Shown piece by piece: positions 5,447-7,309 of a stretch of 7,309 nt of DNA; within the stretch, counting starts at the first letter, position 1; the number at the start of each line of letters is the position of its first letter. The position numbers were made by a program, and so were the translations under genes. The notes under the pieces are model-generated. The model was not told where the DNA came from, made no database searches, and worked only from the letters and a program-made list of their open reading frames with translations. Source of the stretch: Anaerolineae bacterium (GTDB lineage: Bacteria; Chloroflexota; Anaerolineae; Aggregatilineales; Aggregatilineaceae); contig JAFGJA010000340.1 in the NCBI GenBank assembly GCA_016929355.1, positions 1-7,309 on the forward strand. The letters are read 5' to 3'.

Positions 5447-6973
5447 ATGGCGGATTTGACCAACGACATCACACAAGGATTGTTAGAACAGATTCAAGGC
5501 TTTGAGCGCGAGCTGAAAGCGGTGGATGTGGGCTTTGTCGCCGAGGTTGGTGACGGCATCGCTCGCGTAGTCGGGTTGGATAACGTGCGCGCCCAGGAAC
5601 TTGTCGAGTTCGAAAATGGCGTGTTGGGTATCGCATTCAACCTTGAAGCGGACAACGTGGGTGTGATCATCATGGGTGATTATATCCATATCAGCGAAGG
5701 CGACGAAGTACGCGGAACTGGGCGCATTATTTCGGTTCCGGTGGGTGACGATCTCGTTGGGCGCGTGGTGAATGTGCTCGGTAATCCGATTGATGGCAAA
5801 GGACCGATCAACGCGGCGAAGTATCTTCCCGCCGAACGCATCGCCCCCGGTGTGATCGAGCGTAAGAACGTAGATCGTCCTGTGCAGACGGGTATCCGCG
5901 CGATTGATGCGATGGTTCCGATTGGGCGCGGCCAGCGTGAGTTGATCATCGGGGATCGCCAGACGGGTAAAACGGCGATCACGCTGGATGCAATCATCAA
6001 CCAGAAGGGCAAAGACCTGATCTGCATTTACGTCGCTATCGGGCAGAAACGCGCGCAGGTGGCGAGCGTGGTGGCGACGCTTGAAGAACACGGCGCGATG
6101 GATCACACGATTGTCGTCGTGGCGTCGGCGTCCGATCCCGCCGCGCTGCAATTCATCGCTCCCTATGCGGGCTGCGCGATGGGCGAATATTTCATGGAAG
6201 ATGGGCGCGACGCGCTGGTCATCTATGACGATCTCTCAAAACATGCGTGGGCCTACCGGCAGGTGTCGCTGTTGCTGCGCCGCCCGCCCGGACGCGAAGC
6301 CTATCCCGGCGATGTGTTTTATTTGCACAGTCGCTTGCTCGAACGCGCCGCGCAGTTGTCCGATGAAGAGGGCGGCGGCAGCCTGACCGCGCTCCCGATC
6401 ATCGAAACGCTGTTGGGCGATATGTCGGCTTACATTCCCACCAACGTGATCTCGATCACGGATGGTCAGTTGTATCTGGAAAGCGACCTGTTTTATTCGG
6501 GTGTGCGTCCGGCAGTGAATACGGGGTTGAGCGTGAGCCGCGTGGGTGGTGATGCGCAGCGTAAAATCATGAAAAGCGTGGCGGGTATGCTCCGTCTGGA
6601 AATGGCCCAGTTTCGCAGTCTGGCCGCGTTTGCGCAGTTCGGTTCCGATCTCGATAAATCCACGCAGCAGCAGTTAGATCGCGGTATGCGTCTGCAAGAA
6701 ATCCTCAAACAGCCGCAGTACCAACCCACGCCCCTCGCCGATCAGGTTGCGCTGATCCTGGCCGGGACGCAGGGTAAACTGGATCACGTACCGGTCCCGC
6801 AGGTCAAGGAATGGGAAGAGGGCTTTTTGACCTATTTCCACAGTAACTATCCCGATTTTGAGGAGCAGATGGCCGCCGCCAATTACGCGCTGACGGATGA
6901 ACTCCGCGCGACCTTGCTTGCGGCGATGGACGGTTTTAACGAAACGTGGACCGATTTGCACGAGTCGGCGTAG
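5447..6973 (+). CDS. atpA: F1F0 ATP synthase subunit alpha
   Basis: Non-catalytic nucleotide-binding subunit of the F1 sector; three alpha subunits alternate with three beta in the ring on the cytoplasmic face. At 508 residues it is full length. The N-terminal beta barrel (about 25-95) has GDGIARVVGLDNV (35-47). The nucleotide domain has Walker A GDRQTGKT (169-176), Walker B ALVIYDD (256-262) and LLLRRPPGREAYPGDVFYLHSRLLERAA (275-302). SVSRVGG (362-368) carries the arginine finger R365. SKHAWAYR has W268 where V is usual. The ATG follows AGGAGA at 5430-5435 with an 11-base gap. atpG begins 31 bases downstream, the standard A-G order. Upstream is an amidase gene, not atpH (delta) or atpF, so this is the first gene of its transcript. 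Confidence 0.99.
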   Translation: MADLTNDITQGLLEQIQGFERELKAVDVGFVAEVGDGIARVVGLDNVRAQELVEFENGVLGIAFNLEADNVGVIIMGDYIHISEGDEVRGTGRIISVPVGDDLVGRVVNVLGNPIDGKGPINAAKYLPAERIAPGVIERKNVDRPVQTGIRAIDAMVPIGRGQRELIIGDRQTGKTAITLDAIINQKGKDLICIYVAIGQKRAQVASVVATLEEHGAMDHTIVVVASASDPAALQFIAPYAGCAMGEYFMEDGRDALVIYDDLSKHAWAYRQVSLLLRRPPGREAYPGDVFYLHSRLLERAAQLSDEEGGGSLTALPIIETLLGDMSAYIPTNVISITDGQLYLESDLFYSGVRPAVNTGLSVSRVGGDAQRKIMKSVAGMLRLEMAQFRSLAAFAQFGSDLDKSTQQQLDRGMRLQEILKQPQYQPTPLADQVALILAGTQGKLDHVPVPQVKEWEEGFLTYFHSNYPDFEEQMAAANYALTDELRATLLAAMDGFNETWTDLHESA

Positions 6974-7004
6974 CGTGTCAGGCGTATACAGGAGATTATG
7001 ATCT

Positions 7005-7309
7005 ATGCCAACTACACGCGAAATTAAGCGTCGTATCGGGTCGGTGAAGAACATCAACCAGGTGACGCGCGCGCTCGAAGCGGTATCGGCATCGGCGGTG
7101 CGTAAATCGCAGGCGGCGGTGCTCGCCAGCCGTCCGTATGCCCAACATGCCTATGAAGTGCTGATGCATGTGGCGGCACAGAGCGTAGGCAAGCCCCTGC
7201 ATCCCTTTTTAGAAGTGCGCGATCCGGTAACTCGGATCGGTGTGGTGCTGATCACCGGGGATCGCGGCTTGGCTGGCGCGTATAACTCAAACATTGTGCG
7301 CCGCGCGAC
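7005..7309 (+). CDS. atpG: F1F0 ATP synthase subunit gamma (partial, 5' part)
   Basis: The gamma subunit is the central rotor stalk linking F1 to the F0 ring. The window holds the first 101 codons; the gene runs off the right edge. MPTTREIKRRIGSVKNINQVTRALEAVSAS is the N-terminal coiled-coil helix, and KSQAAVLASRPYA follows the family pattern. LITGDRGLAGAYNSN (82-96) matches the conserved SSDRGLCGGxNSN block, with Ala for the usual Cys. The ATG at 7005 lies 10 bases after AGGAG (6990-6994); an out-of-frame ATG at 6998 is ignored. Beta and epsilon genes are expected beyond the edge. Confidence 0.98.
   Translation, partial: MPTTREIKRRIGSVKNINQVTRALEAVSASAVRKSQAAVLASRPYAQHAYEVLMHVAAQSVGKPLHPFLEVRDPVTRIGVVLITGDRGLAGAYNSNIVRRA

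Noticed and set aside
5483..6151. 222-codon minus-strand ORF
   Set aside because: Antisense shadow of atpA, rich in His and Arg as expected for a complementary-frame artefact.

Overview
This window looks like chromosomal DNA from a bacterium of the Chloroflexota, perhaps Anaerolineae or a relative. That placement is inferred from three things: the character of the Rex, AtpA and AtpG proteins, G/C-rich hairpin repeats of the CCTCAYCCCC type between genes, and the general gene style. No marker gene proves it. All seven protein genes belong to known families. I see no tRNA, rRNA, CRISPR array, transposase or phage gene.

Left part (1-2042), all on the minus strand. A DUF362-type iron-sulfur protein runs off the left edge. 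Upstream of it is a MerR-family regulator of the AdhR/NmlR-like subgroup. Its promoter is textbook MerR type, with a 19-bp spacer holding a 20-bp palindrome. The roughly 345 bases between merR and proC hold that promoter and several hairpin repeats, but no gene.

Middle part (2043-4207). proC (minus, proline synthesis) is divergent from a VanZ-like membrane protein (plus). The gap between them has a palindrome over the candidate promoters and a hairpin in the proC leader. The VanZ-like gene meets rex (minus) tail to tail, with a hairpin repeat overlapping both ends.

Right part (4208-7309). rex is divergent from a gene for an exported peptidoglycan amidase with a Tat-type signal. After a 157-bp AT-rich gap come atpA and the start of atpG (F1 ATP synthase alpha and gamma). 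The subunits that usually precede atpA (a, c, b, delta) are absent, so the ATP synthase genes appear split.

The most interesting reading is regulatory. A near-consensus 18-bp Rex operator overlaps a candidate atpA promoter, and a weaker Rex-like site lies upstream of rex. NADH/NAD+ sensing by the neighbouring Rex may therefore control the F1 genes. This is inference from sequence match only.
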